Shown one piece after another: positions 48,563 through 61,303 of a stretch of DNA of 64,000 nt. The DNA is from Daucus carota subsp. sativus (taxonomy: Eukaryota > Streptophyta > Magnoliopsida > Apiales > Apiaceae). The stretch spans positions 10,471,135-10,535,134 of the forward strand of contig NC_030385.2 of NCBI RefSeq assembly GCF_001625215.2. Direction: 5' to 3'. A program made the position numbers and the translations under genes. Below the pieces are notes generated by a model. The model was not told the DNA's origin. It saw only the letters and a list, made by a program, of their open reading frames with translations, and ran no database searches. Within the stretch, counting starts at the first letter, position 1, and each line of letters starts with the position of its first letter.

Positions 48563-50930
48563 ATGTCTTCGTCTTCTTCAAGAAGGTTTGAACATCCACT
48601 TTGTCTAACTGCATAACAGTTAACCTAAAAATTATATTCTTACTTATTAATTTTTCTATTTTGACAGGATAGCAAGTGCATGTGCGATGGGTATGTAATG
48701 GCGCATCTTGTTTTCTCCCTCTGAGCTTTTATAACCATACCTCTAATTAAATTTTATATGTTTTAAATGTCAGGTAATCTGCAAATGGAAAAGAGCACAA
48801 ATGATCTAAGTTTCGTCTGCAATACTAACAATTCAAAGCTAAAGAAGGGCATCTTGGTATAGTTTCCGTTTCCCCTTTTGTTTTCAATAGAATGATTTTA
48901 TTCTTGAGTAGGTCATCAGAACTCAGTAGCCTATTTATACATTCTCTTTAAATCAGGTTTTATCTAATGCCATGGCTGGGAATGTTGGTAAGTTCCTCTA
49001 TGGTCCGGTTGGGCTGCACCTACCTGATGGTGCAGTTTGGCTTGCTCGGTATAACAGGGAGTTGAAAATAATAGAAGGACTGGAGGAACTAATCAAACAA
49101 TATAATGTTAAGAATTTTCACCTTTTAGTTTTTAAGTATTACGGTGGGACAGAGTTTGTTTTAGAAATATTTAATCAGTATGCAGTTGAGATTTGTTATT
49201 CACCTAGAGGTGCTAATTTGGGAGGCAATGTTGTTTGTGATAATGATTCGAGCTTGCACTATGAAACTACGATGGATGTGACTGAGTATGAGAAAGACAA
49301 AATGCATGCATGCTTTTTTTTGAACGCATACACGACCTTCACTGCAGAGTATGTACTTGTGATAAAGGATGAACATTTGATACAAACAGACTGGACAATG
49401 GTTAGTTTTTAACATTTTTTTATAATGTATATCTACTTGTGTTACGCAACAGACTAATAATAATATTGGATCAGGTTCTGAGTAGGGATGCATGTGCTGA
49501 GTTAGATTTAGATGCTAAGATTGAATGGCTGGAGTTTGGATTTAAAAAGTTCATGTGGAGAATTGATCTGAAATGGGAAGATGGTAATTTGTTCTTTGAC
49601 CGACAGTGGAACACATTTGCAAAAGCTGGGAAGCTAGCAGTTGGGGACAAACTAATGCTGATGAGAGACAAACATTGGCAGATATTTGAGGTTGCAGTTT
49701 TTGAAAGGGATGCTTGTGCCTTGTTTAACAAATTCGGTAACAAATTTCTAAATTTTGTATTTGTTACTTATATGTTGTTGTCCTTAAATAACAATATTGT
49801 CTATTTTATTTCTCTCTTTAATTCAGTGGATAAACGAAAAGGACAACCGAAATGGTTTAAAATAATGAACTGGGAGAGTGCTGTTATTGGAGATGTGGTA
49901 TATTTCCATACTTGACTCCACATTTCTGCGGACATAAAAAAGTCAGATTAATAAACTAATCCAAAATGTTTTTAATGCTTTCCATAGGAGGTACCTTTTT
50001 TATTTGCAGAACAATACAGTCAAAAACTGAAAGAAGACGTAAACTTATTTCTCCCTGATGGTGGTAAATTTCATGCCTATTTCTCTATTGAGGGAAATCT
50101 GCTATACGGCCTGAAAGATTTGATGATGACATATGCCGTAAAAGAGCAATATGTTATGTTCTTTGAATTTGTTGGGCTGTCTTCTTTTTATGTAACAATA
50201 TACAATGAAGAAGGTGAAGATCTTTTTAACAAACTGACGGATAAGCTAATGTTAAGGACTTTACTGAAAGGTCTGCTTCTTCTTTTTATAATGATTGTAT
50301 TTGTACATATGTTTTATTTTTCTCATGTATCAGTACTGTGTTCTTTCTTAGGAATAGAGGAAACAGAAAAACTTGATGGATTAAATTATGGGACTGCAGG
50401 ACATTGTAATGCAGGTAGTATTGATATTAAGACAAAGCCTTTTTTCCTGTTGTGAACTTATGTTTGTGGGATTAAGGAGAAGCTTTATCAATTTCAGATG
50501 ATTGTACCAATGAGCATAAGAGGAAGAAATTTAGAGCTGATTTGTTGACGGACTTTGAGGTGGATTTGCTAAAATCTCATGTTGATCAAAATGGACACGG
50601 CGTGGTGAGTATTTAATTGCATACTGTACAAAATGAATACAGTGTAATTTCACTTAAAAATGTATAAGAAGTAAACAACCTGGCATATTTTGTTTGCAGT
50701 TCCTTCCGAGATATCTTACGCATATTTTCAGAAAGTGGAATAAAAGCACTCTGATCAATCTTGTTATGAAAGGGAAAACCTGGAGAGTTGCAGTGCTAAG
50801 GAGGAACAAAACATGTCGTTTTGGAGTTGGATGGAATTCGTTCACCTTAGATAACAAACTCCGAATTGGGCAGAAGTTAGTGTTCTCTTTTGTGGAAGAC
50901 AACACTTTTCAAGTTAACATTGTTAGTTGA
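48563..50930 (+). CDS. Multi-B3-domain protein (REM-like), intact, inside the Helitron
   Basis: Ten exons join in phase with GT-AG borders: 48563-48585, 48668-48690, 48774-48856, 48957-49400, 49475-49736, 49827-49897, 49988-50270, 50352-50414, 50498-50604 and 50700-50930, giving 529 aa. At least four B3-like units are visible: LHLPDGAVWLARYNREL with FHLLVFKYYGGTEFVLEIF; FMWRIDLKWEDGNLFF with GDKLMLMRDKHWQIFEVAVF; LFLPDGGKFHAYFSIEGNLL with VMFFEFVGLSSFYVTIY; and VFLPRYLTHIFRKWNKSTLI with GQKLVFSFVEDNTFQVNIV. These match the strand pattern of REM-class plant B3 DNA-binding domains. It is on the strand opposite RepHel and the RPA genes. Transcription factor activity is inferred from family only. 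B3 identity rests on motif reading. Confidence 0.75.
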
Positions 50931-51287
50931 ATTTGCTAGTCTATTATCAGTTAAATTATCATTTTGGCTGCAGAAGAATGTTTTATGCCATCTTCTTGTT
51001 TTGGCTTAAGAGCCATGAATATTATGGTCGCTGTATTTGGATTTTAATTCCCAAGTTGAAGTAGTATGGTTTCTGAACAATGTAAGATATTTCTGCAATG
51101 AATGGTTATTAAAATTCGTTGAGCTGTTTATTTTCATTTCTGCTGCATAGAGTCCAATGTATGACTGGTGTATGTTGTTTCTGTATGACATGGTAAGATT
51201 GACAACAGGAATTAGCATATTTTGAAAATATAATAAAAAGGTGATTCCTAATGAGAGTGCAGATGAACATAAGTACAACTCTGTAAT

Positions 51288-54200
51288 TTAAGTTTTTGGC
51301 AGAGCATAGAAAACCTCCTTATACACTACATTCTGTGTTAAATCTGTGGTGCAACCACTTTCATCATCAATAAAAACATTCAACCCAGATGGAGATGTTA
51401 CCCGGCTTATGGCAACATAAAACTGGCCATGCGTAAAAACTGGTTTAGGAAGATAAAGGCCAACAGTTTGAAGTGATTGTCCTTGTGACTTGTTGATGGT
51501 CATCGCGTAGCAAATCTGAAGCGGCATCTGCTTCCTAACCAACTTAAAAGGCATCCTAGTATCGCTAGGACATAATTCCATCCTTGGAATGAAGTGTTTA
51601 GTACCAACAAAAGATCCGCATATTACCTCACACTCAACGCAGAATTTGAGACACTTTGTGACAACCATCCTAGTTCCGTTGCAAAGTCCTAGAGTCTGAT
51701 TAAGATTCCGCATCAGCATTACAACAGCACCAACCTTCAGTTTGAGGTCATGAAGCGGCATTCCAGGGAGATTCATTGAGTTTAGGTACTCTACAGGAAA
51801 AGCAGAATGTAGATCACTGTCATTCCCAGCGAATTCTTCAGCACTGTCGACACTATAGTAAGTAACAGACTCGCCTGGAATCATATCAACTATTTGAGAA
51901 TTAAGGTGACCTACTGTTTGGTTAGTAGGTGTCAATATTGCCCTCTCACTCAAATACTTTGCATTTCCACAATTGTTGACAAAATCTGGATATATTGTTT
52001 TGATCATATTTTCAACAGAATTCTCTCTATCCATATCACAGAATTGACCTGGGACCAAGATATCATCTTCTAACATGTCAGGAGCTCCTGCGAGAGTTGG
52101 CCCTGAAAATTTTCCATCACCAATGTCCAGAACCCATTGCGCAAAAGCATTTAGTTCGTCAATTTCTTGCTGGGAATTACCCTTGTTAAGCCGCATGTTT
52201 CTCTTTAGAAGAAAAATTGTACAAATATTCCACAATCGAGATCTAGTAATGCACGCAGACAGAATTTGACTTCGATCACCTTGTGGAATGACTGGGAGAA
52301 TCTGTCTAAAATCGCCTCCCAAAAGTACTGTTATCCCTCCAAAAGGCTGTGAGGCATGTATTGGATCAACAACTTTCATTATATCTCGAAGTGACCGATC
52401 CAAACATTCAAATGCAAATCTATGTTGCATAGGGGCTTCGTCCCAGATAATAAGTCTTGTTTTTCTGATAAGCTCTGCAATGTCAGAATTCTGACCTATA
52501 CCGCATAGTGAGAATTCATCAAGGACAATAGGAATCTTGAAACGTGAATGCGCGGTGCGACCACCAGGCAATAACGTAGCTGCAATGCCAGAAGAGGCGA
52601 CTGGAAGAACAATCTCTCCTTCTGACCTTAGCTTTGATATCAAAGACCTCCACAAATACGTCTTACCACATCCACCACTTCCATATACAAAAAAAAGTCC
52701 ACCTTCTTTGTTATGAACAGAATGCAGTATAGCATTGTACACATGACTTTGTTCTTCATTCATTGTTTCCAACAATTTTTCATTCTCGGCTTTCATCTCA
52801 GCAATATTGTAACTGGTTTCTTCTATAATCAAGTTGTTGGAACCATGGTTTAAATATGAGCTTGGAGGTTGTGGTAATTGTGGAAAATTCTTCAATGACT
52901 TCCCTATTGATCTGAGCAAATCATCTATTTCTGAAAAAAATATATTAAGCAGGGTTAATGCTGAAATTTAGAAATATAATACTATGCAGTGTTAATTTTG
53001 AGCTTTAACCTGGAAATTAAAAAAAAATAAAAATATGCAAAACAATTGACCTGAGCAAATCATAACTCTTGCAAAATATATTATCCACTGTGAATGTTTA
53101 AAATGTAATTCATATGTAACAAAGAGCTTAAATTATGCAAAAAAACAAAAACAATCTGGTCAAAACATATTTCTGAGAAATACTTTATGCAAAAGAATTG
53201 AACTGAGCAAATCAAACATTTCTGGGCAAATATATAATGCAGGTATAATGGCATAAAAAATGCAAAAAAAATAAAAAACCAAAAATATTCAAAGCACAGA
53301 TATTTTAGTAATATTTGTAGTGATGTACCTGCAAGAGCATAAAATTGGACCTGCTTATCATTAAGCATGAGGTTATCATCCTTGGCCAGTTGACGACGTT
53401 TAAGTAAAATGTCTTCAACCATGTGTTTCCAATGGGAATTCCACAGATGTAATAAATCTGTGACCTTGCAATTTACTATTATGTGCACAAATAGTTGTCT
53501 TATCTGTGGTGGTAAACCACCATTTGCACATTGCTGTATAACTTCATGCCACTCTTTGTCATCATCAAGCAAACCATAGTCCTTGCAGGCATCGCGAAAA
53601 GTCGCATGACATACACCATTAACTGTTCTCAGACTTTTAAATGATGTTGGACCACAAACCTTTGTGAGGAGCAAACGCATGAACCATACTTCACCACTAC
53701 TATGATGCGTGTATGATAAACGTCCAATTTGAAAACCTCTCTTTCTTGGATTCCATCTCCTCTGACCATCATTCCAGACATAGTGCTCTGGGATTTGCTG
53801 GTATGTACATTTTCTGGCATTACTATCGAAAGCACACAGTAGAAAAAAAGCTTCGAGCTTGCTTAGCTTGTCTTTTTCCTTCTCTGCAACTTTCTGTAAA
53901 GGCTGGCTGGAGGAGAAGGTACAATTCTTCTGTCCGGGCAAATGAAATGGTAAACGCTCCACAGAGATAGTGCGGTGGTGTATAGGGAACCCGAAAATCC
54001 TATAAGCAGACTCAGCACCACATATGTACCTCCCGTCAAAGTAAGCCTGAATTTCATCTACAGGCTCATTAGGATTTACATTCGATGATGTTCGCTTCCT
54101 ACCAGTGACATGAACAGTTGCTGTATCATGCCCTTTCAAGCAATATTTGAATAAATATTTAAGGCTTCGAGCATGACAGCAGATTTCAATATTCATATGG

Positions 54201-57200
54201 CATTGGTACTTGACTAATAAATCTCTGTTATAAGGCACTACCCACTGGTTATCCAACTCCGCATTGCGAACTTTGACAGTGATGTTTTGTCGACGCCGTT
54301 TGTATAGTGGGAAACCGCTCTCATCAAACATAGTTCTTGGGCAGTACCTGAAGTTAGATTAATGAGTGCAATTGAAGCAAATGTACATAAATGACGTCGT
54401 GCGGTGCAGAATATAAAAAGCTAAAGAGAGTTTACTTTTTGGGAAAATGCCGGATACATTTCATGCCTTTCATGCAGGGAGATTTAGGATTTTGAAGGCC
54501 ACATGGGCCATGTATCATAAAGGCTTTGACTGCTGCATAGCCAACGGGATCTTTAACCGGATCAGGTATTTCTGCTGACACAAATTTGTCCACGTTATTC
54601 TTAAGATATTTCTTCGATGCACTGTCAAGCCATATGAGCATGTGAACGTGCGGAAGACCTCTCTTCTGGAACTCAACCACGTACATAACTGTGAGAAAAT
54701 AGTAAGTTAAAATTTATACATAGACTGAACCAAATGCAATCATGCTGCTAAGATTAAGTTTACCTCCAACACAAACACCAAAATGGCCATTCTTCTTAAT
54801 GTCAGTTGTTAGTTGATCAAGTTTCAATCGGAAAACTCGAGATATAATATCTGGTGAGTTTTCTGTCTCGCAACCAGGTACCAATTGCATCATCTTTTGA
54901 ATTTCATCCCACAAAGGATTGCAAGTCATCGTTAGGAAAACATCCGGATGACCAACATGTCTACAAACCGCCAAAGCGTCTTGAAAATTCTGTTGCATGT
55001 ACCTCTTTGATCCGACAAAGCCTGAAGGTAGAATTACTCCTTTTCCAACATCAGCTGAATTAGCATTCCCATTGCGTACAGAATCACAGATATGGCTATA
55101 AAGTTCATTCCTTAATATGGTCTGGTTTTTCCTGAACCACCATAACCGTGTTTGTTCAATGGAGGAGAATGCATCAACAATGTGTTGTTGAAAGAGCCTA
55201 CCACCAAGCCTAGGTGTCAAAGCTGCACAGTAATATAACACAATACTATTACAGGTTTGTATTAGAACTTAATATGTAACTCAAGGTGTGAAATGACAGG
55301 GTTTCCATTTATACCTTCATTTTGTCGAATCTGAAACCTATAAGCATAGTAATCCTTCATTGATAAGTAATCACGATCACTTAGATTATCAGGATCAGCG
55401 CTATTAAATGGAATTTTGTCATGGTAGCCATCTTCTCCATTCGGAAATAAAAGCGGATATTGGAGTGCCATAAACTTCGGATGAACATAGGATACTCGTT
55501 TCAGCTTACCCATCTTTGGCTCAATTATTATGTCACGGTCAGGAGTAGTATTAGAACTGGAACCAACCATTATCCCTGCAACTTCGTCAGAGGGAGAAAT
55601 ATGGTTCTCCCGACCCGACTGCGATCGACAAACCTTAAGCTCCAATTTCAAATCAACTAAATCATTATTCTCCCATCTATCACGTGCCATTCTAAATTTC
55701 TTCACTAATTCATTATTTTCATCCAGCATTTGGATCAGTCCATCAACAACTTCTGCATCTACAACCTGACCATCAGCAACATTTACCCAACGCAATCTGT
55801 TGTTAACTTCGTTATTAGTATCATATATGTAGAGTTGACAAAATTTCGGTGTGTCGCCGTCATCCGGAATTAGAGAACCAAACACATGATGATTTTGACC
55901 GTTGAGGCGGTAAACATATGGTCCTCTGCCCTTGTTTATAGAATGATCTACATTCCCCCCAGCAGATGTAAATGCAAACATTGCATTGTACAGTCTAATA
56001 CTCCTTTTGAAATCACGACCTTTTACTTCATCGTTGTACAGTGACAACAGGTAAGCAGGAGTTTGAGGTGTCGGAGGTAAACTGACCTCACCTTTTTTTG
56101 CAACATATGGAGAAAATCGGAGTTCCTTTATTAACACCTTTGTTCACACGTTCATCGTGCCAGAGCTGAGCATGGCAGTGAATACACTTGTACGAAGGAG
56201 CGCCAAGTGTTGCATACTCCTCGGGTATGTACTGATTAGCACGTGTCTTCTTCTTATTTCCAGAAGACCTGGCACTGTGTTCTTCACCTGTAACATAGTT
56301 GATTCGAAATCAATATTTATCGCATTACTACAAAATTCATAATTTACTATGAAGCAACATTCTGACTAACCATTTTCAGATTCAGATGAGCAATCCGGTT
56401 CAGAGTTTGTTGGGCCGTGCAAATCATCTGGAAAAAAAATTAATATTAGAATCATAATTTAATTAATCAGATGTAGCAGTGAGCAAATTGTAGCAGAAGA
56501 TTGACAGACCTTCACTGCACTCAGAATCAAACAAACCATCATCTGAGAAGTAGCCACCTTCAGCTGTGGTTTCATCTGTAATTCAAGAAATAATAGTTGG
56601 CTTAGTACACTGTCAATTTTTTAAAAACATATGGAATTCAGAATGTAACCCAACCTTTATCATCGTACAGATTAGGAATGGTCTTCGTTCGGTTGCTGAA
56701 CTCCTCCTCAAAAAGATTACGACTCCAATCTTTGAGAGGTACATCTTCCCAGTCTTTGTTAATTGCTTTTTCTTTACGTTTGTCTCTTCTGTTAGGCAGG
56801 TTTGTAAAAGAGGGTATGTTTGTGATATTCGATAGTGGAGTCCTAGTACATGGCTTCCTGGTACTTAGGGTTGCCGTGTTTGATCCTGCAGTTTTTCAGG
56901 AACGTGTAATTATTTTATGGTCAGAAACTGGTTTGCATTATTATTATCTATAATCTAGCCTAATATATGAAAAATCTAGACTGAATTAGTGTTCCACAGT
57001 AATAAACTTGTCGATACCTTGTTCCATAGAACCATGGTCATCAGTCACCGTGCTAATGTTTGTTAAAACAGAGAAGGGACTGTTTTCATTATTCTCATCA
57101 AATCTGGTTGCACGTTTGAATACATGTTTGGATTCCCTATTAGCTGAAATTAGTGCCAAAACACATAACAATTAAGCATGAAATTAGAATTTGGGCTGAA

Positions 57201-57731
57201 ATGAGACACTCTGCTCAGAAAAATTACAGGTATAAAAGGTTATGCATAATGAAACAATATATGCATCAATAGTTTACAGCTAACATCTTATAAAAACACA
57301 AATCTCTTATATAAATGGCATAGTTGTTCAACATGGCCAGGCAACTTATATCAAACAATATACATTCAATGCTGGAAATACAAAAGCAAGAGAGTTTTTT
57401 TAACATGTATGGCAGGGAGTAGCTGGTGAAGCCTCTGACGTGTCCTTGTTCGAGGATGATCGAACATCCTTATTCATCTTCGTGCATTTTTTCCGCCTTT
57501 TCAAAGCTTTATAACCTGCAAAAGATAAGGGAGATTAGAGAACCGTAGTGATGCGTAACAAAAACTAACAAAATCAGTATTCAATTTACGATACCATCTA
57601 TCATGTCCTCGGAAGTGAAAAGGCGCCATGAACAATCATCATCTTCCTGAATAAAATATGATTAAATTAAAGATCAACATGGTAAGAAACATGGATGAAT
57701 GTATATATGATCCTGAACAAACCTGGTTCAT
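51288..57731 (-). CDS. Helitron RepHel transposase: HUH/Y2 Rep plus PIF1-like helicase, one frameshift
   Basis: Exons read by eye: 57731-57723, 57646-57595, 57143-57018, 56885-56655, 56575-56510, 56427-56371, 56285-55315, 55222-54764, 54688-54436, 54347-53329 and 52930-51288. The Rep part has a CIHCHAQLWHDE zinc motif, LTPRLGGRLFQQHIVDAF, the two-histidine motif LPHVHMLIWL and the two-tyrosine motif YLFKYCLKG. The helicase part has Walker A GSGGCGKTYLW, IWDEAPM, LLGGDFRQILPVIPQG and the terminal GQFYVAISRV. It nicks and rolls out one strand of the element. The only lesion seen is a seven-A run (56093-56099) where six keep the frame (CCKK/GEVSLP). The first three exons are uncertain: an alternative third exon (57519-57400) would end the protein early. 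Confidence 0.85.
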
Positions 57732-58087
57732 GGCTTGAACAGAGCTGGGTGCGATAATTTGCCGATTACAAAAGTGATCGTCTTAGCTACAGATTAGGAA
57801 TGGAGGATGGAGTAAGCTAGTTTTCAAATTTGAAACTGTGTATATTATATGAAGTACAAAAGAAAATGATCCAAAGCTTCTCATGTAAGCTCAAACAGCG
57901 TACACTTTAGTTAATATTAAATTATATAAGTGCACATGGCTGCAAGAAAGCAAGGTGGCAGTATGTCCAGATGTCAAGCAGTTGGCAGTTTAGTCGGGCA
58001 GTTTAGGCGGTGGCATTTTTGTAATAAAGCAGAACTTCCAGGGCAATTGTATTGGCATGTTTACTGTAGTAATCACGCAGTAGCAAC

Positions 58088-58107
58088 TATAATATAATAT
58101 AAAGAGA
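58088..58107 (-). other. Helitron 5' terminus
   Basis: On the minus strand the sequence reads TCTCTTTATATTATATTATA immediately after a host A at 58108. The TC start followed by an AT-rich block is the usual Helitron left end, and it lies 0.36 kb upstream of the RepHel start. Confidence 0.65.
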
Positions 58108-58278
58108 TGTGTGAAAAGAATGAAAAAAAAAGTGGGTATATTAGAAGATATATGTACTTGTAGATGGTCATACATGCTCCAACAGATCTTATCTTGTCTA
58201 AAAGCCGAGCAGGCCCATATGGGATATGTGTGCCTGCCTGCTATGTCCATGTTTGTTCTAGCAGCCATCAAACAAACC

Positions 58279-58735
58279 TTAGTGTATTCGATTGGGATTT
58301 TAATGCATTATTTTTAGTCTATGGATTTTAATGGATTGTATGAGATTTTGATTTTGTGCGGATTCTTGATGAAATATCGCAAAGTTGATAGGATTTAGGT
58401 ACAATGCTTCAAAATCACATTGAATTTGGTGGGATTTCAAAAAACTTAAAATACACCGAAGAATGCCACAAAATCCATCATTTTATGAAATGAAAAAAAA
58501 TCCATCAGCATTTGAATACCATCAGATTTTAATGGATTTTAAACAATCCCAATTGAATACCATCGGATTTTAAAGCATAATTTAAAATCTCAATTGAATA
58601 CCACCAGATTTTGTAGCATAATTTAAAATCCCAATTGAATACCTCAAGATTTTAATGGATTTCAAACAATCCCAATCGAATACCCTCAGATTTCATGAAT
58701 GCAAAAAAATGCTTTAAAATCCCAATCCAATACAC
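58279..58735. mobile_element. Fold-back MITE with internal sub-repeats
   Basis: Left GTGTATTCGATTGGGATTTTAATGCATT is the inverse of right AATGCTTTAAAATCCCAATCCAATACAC. The inside repeats AATCCCAATTGAATACCATCRGATTTTAA about four times. This type of end is common for PIF/Harbinger MITEs, but no TTA duplication is obvious. It lies just outside the Helitron 5' end. Confidence 0.7.
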
Positions 58736-61303
58736 AATCAAAGAGCCCACCTTTTGTCTAAGCGGAGCTTGAGTTGTGGCTTTTGAGGGGTTATACCTTA
58801 AATTTGTAACAGGACACTGTAGCAGCATGCAATTTTTACAGGTAATACATCAGTGACAGTTACCATATTAGAAGACGGTGGAATTCAACATCAATGTGGC
58901 CGAGTGCTAAATATGCTCTTTAGTTGTACACTTAACCGATTTTCTCCTGGTTAAATTCGTGTAGGGCTTTGAAGACAAATTCAAGCATATAGGCATTCCC
59001 TTAACATCTCTGATGAAACCTTTAATCTCAATCATGATACTGTAACAAATTACTGTTACATATGAGAAATGTATAACCTGGGGAGTTGGCAGTAATAAAT
59101 AGAGGGCTTGAGTTTGTATAATGTAGCGGGGTTAATAGGCTGAAACATCGTCGACTGACTCCTAACTTGCATTTGGGTAACTGAAATCAAAAAGTTAACA
59201 ATTAACTCATTAAACTGATAAAAACTTGCATTTAGTCGTCAAAATAGGATGAGATTATTGATTTCTCTCCCATACAAGTCCCTCCGGTATGCATATAATA
59301 ACACATATCACAATCTGTCTTGTGTTATTTTGAAAAGTTTTTTGGATTCTCTAGCATTCTTCTGTTTTTAAACATTATTTATCTAAGCATCTGATTTGGA
59401 AACACATGAAAGTGATTTGGGTTAATACTAATAGACAACCTAATTGAACTGATCCCCAGTTAATAGATTAAAATCTAATTGAACTGACCCTGACCTCAAC
59501 TCTGACGTTGGGTAAGTGAACCGAAGAAACTTGCAAGTTGGACAACAAACAAATTGGAGAATGCTTTAGTTGAAGGGTTGTTCCTCGAGAACTTTATTTA
59601 TCCGTGTTTGATGAAAACCTCGCCAAAACTACTGTTAATATTTTAGTAAAAGTAATAAATACATGAATCTTATTTCTTCAACCAGGTAAATTAGGTGAAC
59701 CAGGAAAGTACATATGACAAGATAGAAAGAAGCCACACACAATCTAGCTGGCTAGCTTTGTTAAAAGACCATAAAGATCATAAATGATTCTCTTGTAATT
59801 TATTATATATATAAAACATACTACCAGATAAGTATTCCCAACTGGAACGGAGTCATGACATCTGGTGCATAAGGAGTGCCTATCTGCATGTTCTTTCGAA
59901 ACTCCTAAGGGCCATTATATAGAAAACGTCCAACCAAGAGCACCAAAGACAGGGGAGCAAATAAGAACAACGTAAAAAGTTAATATTGCATCTATTTTTT
60001 TATGACTGATAATCAACAATATTTTCCTCTTGTCTTCTTATTCTTCCCCTTGTTCTTTTCCATTTGATCTAGTTGTAACAAACAACACACCCAAGTCTAA
60101 CCATGCTCTTTCCTCCGCGTTTAGTTAAATCTCGAACATTATTCAATATAACTTGTTCAAATATATTTCCACTTGCCTTCCTGTTATGGCAATTGCAGAT
60201 TAAATATCAGCTTTAAAAAAGACTAGGATAGCATATTTTGACTGATTTTATCCCAGAACAAGACATTTAAGAAGATGAATTTTGCCACTTTAGTCCCACA
60301 TTTTAAAATATGTATCACCATCACCAAGATGCCACCGTAAACTGTTTCACTTCACCGTCCTTAAGGGATTAGGAAGAGGGCTACCAATGATCATATATTA
60401 TATTCTAAGTTCTAAAAACAAATTTCTCTAAAATGAGAGAGAAAGAGATTTCAAGCGACGAGTAACTTGTACTTATGTGTGTGATAATATGACTGTACAT
60501 GGTACATTTAAATCTGTTTTCAGGCTCAGATTCAGCAATCTTCCATACATTGAACATCAATCCTAATTGTATTTCTAGAAACTGCAATCACAGATTACAG
60601 ATATATAGTACTATCAAATTATTCTATTGCTGTGGAGATCATGGTGCAATTCTGTGTGTTTGTTTTGTTTTGAAGCTCAAATTGGATATGTCTAAGTCTA
60701 ACCACAGTCCTTTTTTTCGGAAATTTTCAGTTGTTTTTTAAACTAATATATTCCAGATATTCGCATTAGTGCAGCAACAGTAAGCATACAAGTAGAATAT
60801 TAGCAGAAACTCATGGCAGTCACCATTCTGCGCGAGAAAGTGATCAGAATTAAAATTTAAAGTATCAGACTAGTGAATATATACTATTCTCAGTATACTA
60901 TTCTCCAATTATTTCATGCAAGAGACAACTTTGACACGCCTACTAAATTATTCATATTCTTTATTATTCGCGGTCAGGCAAAAATTTATCGTTGAAAATA
61001 ATATTTAGCTCATCTGGAGATACATATTCAGCTTTGGATTTGTCAAAAGATATTGTATTTTCATCCACATCTACAATGAACAGAATAAACAAAGGGCTCC
61101 ATAAACGTGACGTATTCAATTTATCTTATATTTGAAGTCAATTTAGCATGTATATGTGTACTGTCTTTCTACATAAAGGAAGAAAATAATTCTCTTCATT
61201 CAGATATATGCATCTTCCCTTTCAAACAATTCAGTGAGAAAGTGTTGTTTTTTGTGCACTGTGGCTGCTGCATATATTTGGTTCATTTGTAAATCACTTG
61301 CTA
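58736..61303. other. Intergenic region upstream of the MYB-CC gene
   Basis: No coding frame with family resemblance and no splice-linked exons. The last few hundred bases before 61304 are presumably promoter and 5' UTR, but no element is clear enough to name. Confidence 0.4.

Larger units (their letters stand above)
39782..58107 (-). mobile_element. Complete autonomous-type Helitron, 18.3 kb, carrying RepHel, three RPA70-like genes and a B3 gene
   Basis: On the minus strand the element starts TCTCTTTATATTATATTATA (58107 downwards) after a host A. It ends with an imperfect hairpin GCCCAGC-AAC-GCGGGC (39808-39793), a 7-nt spacer and CTAG (39785-39782) before a host T. TC start, subterminal hairpin, CTRR end and A/T insertion with no target duplication are all Helitron hallmarks. 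In order from the 5' end it carries RepHel (minus), a B3-domain gene (plus) and three RPA70-like genes (minus). Host genes or MITE relics lie outside both ends. A Stowaway copy inside it (47032-47490) shows it is not brand new. Size and gene load are large for a plant Helitron. Confidence 0.82.

Noticed and set aside
53081..53328. C-terminal extension of the minus-strand Rep frame (hydrophobic Phe/Tyr-rich)
   Set aside because: It is intron read-through. A donor at 53328 and acceptor at 52931 join the Rep and helicase exons in phase, matching the family.
51288..56285. Five separate Helitron-like genes on the minus strand
   Set aside because: They are exons of one RepHel gene; GT-AG borders and phases link them, apart from the seven-A shift at 56093-56099.
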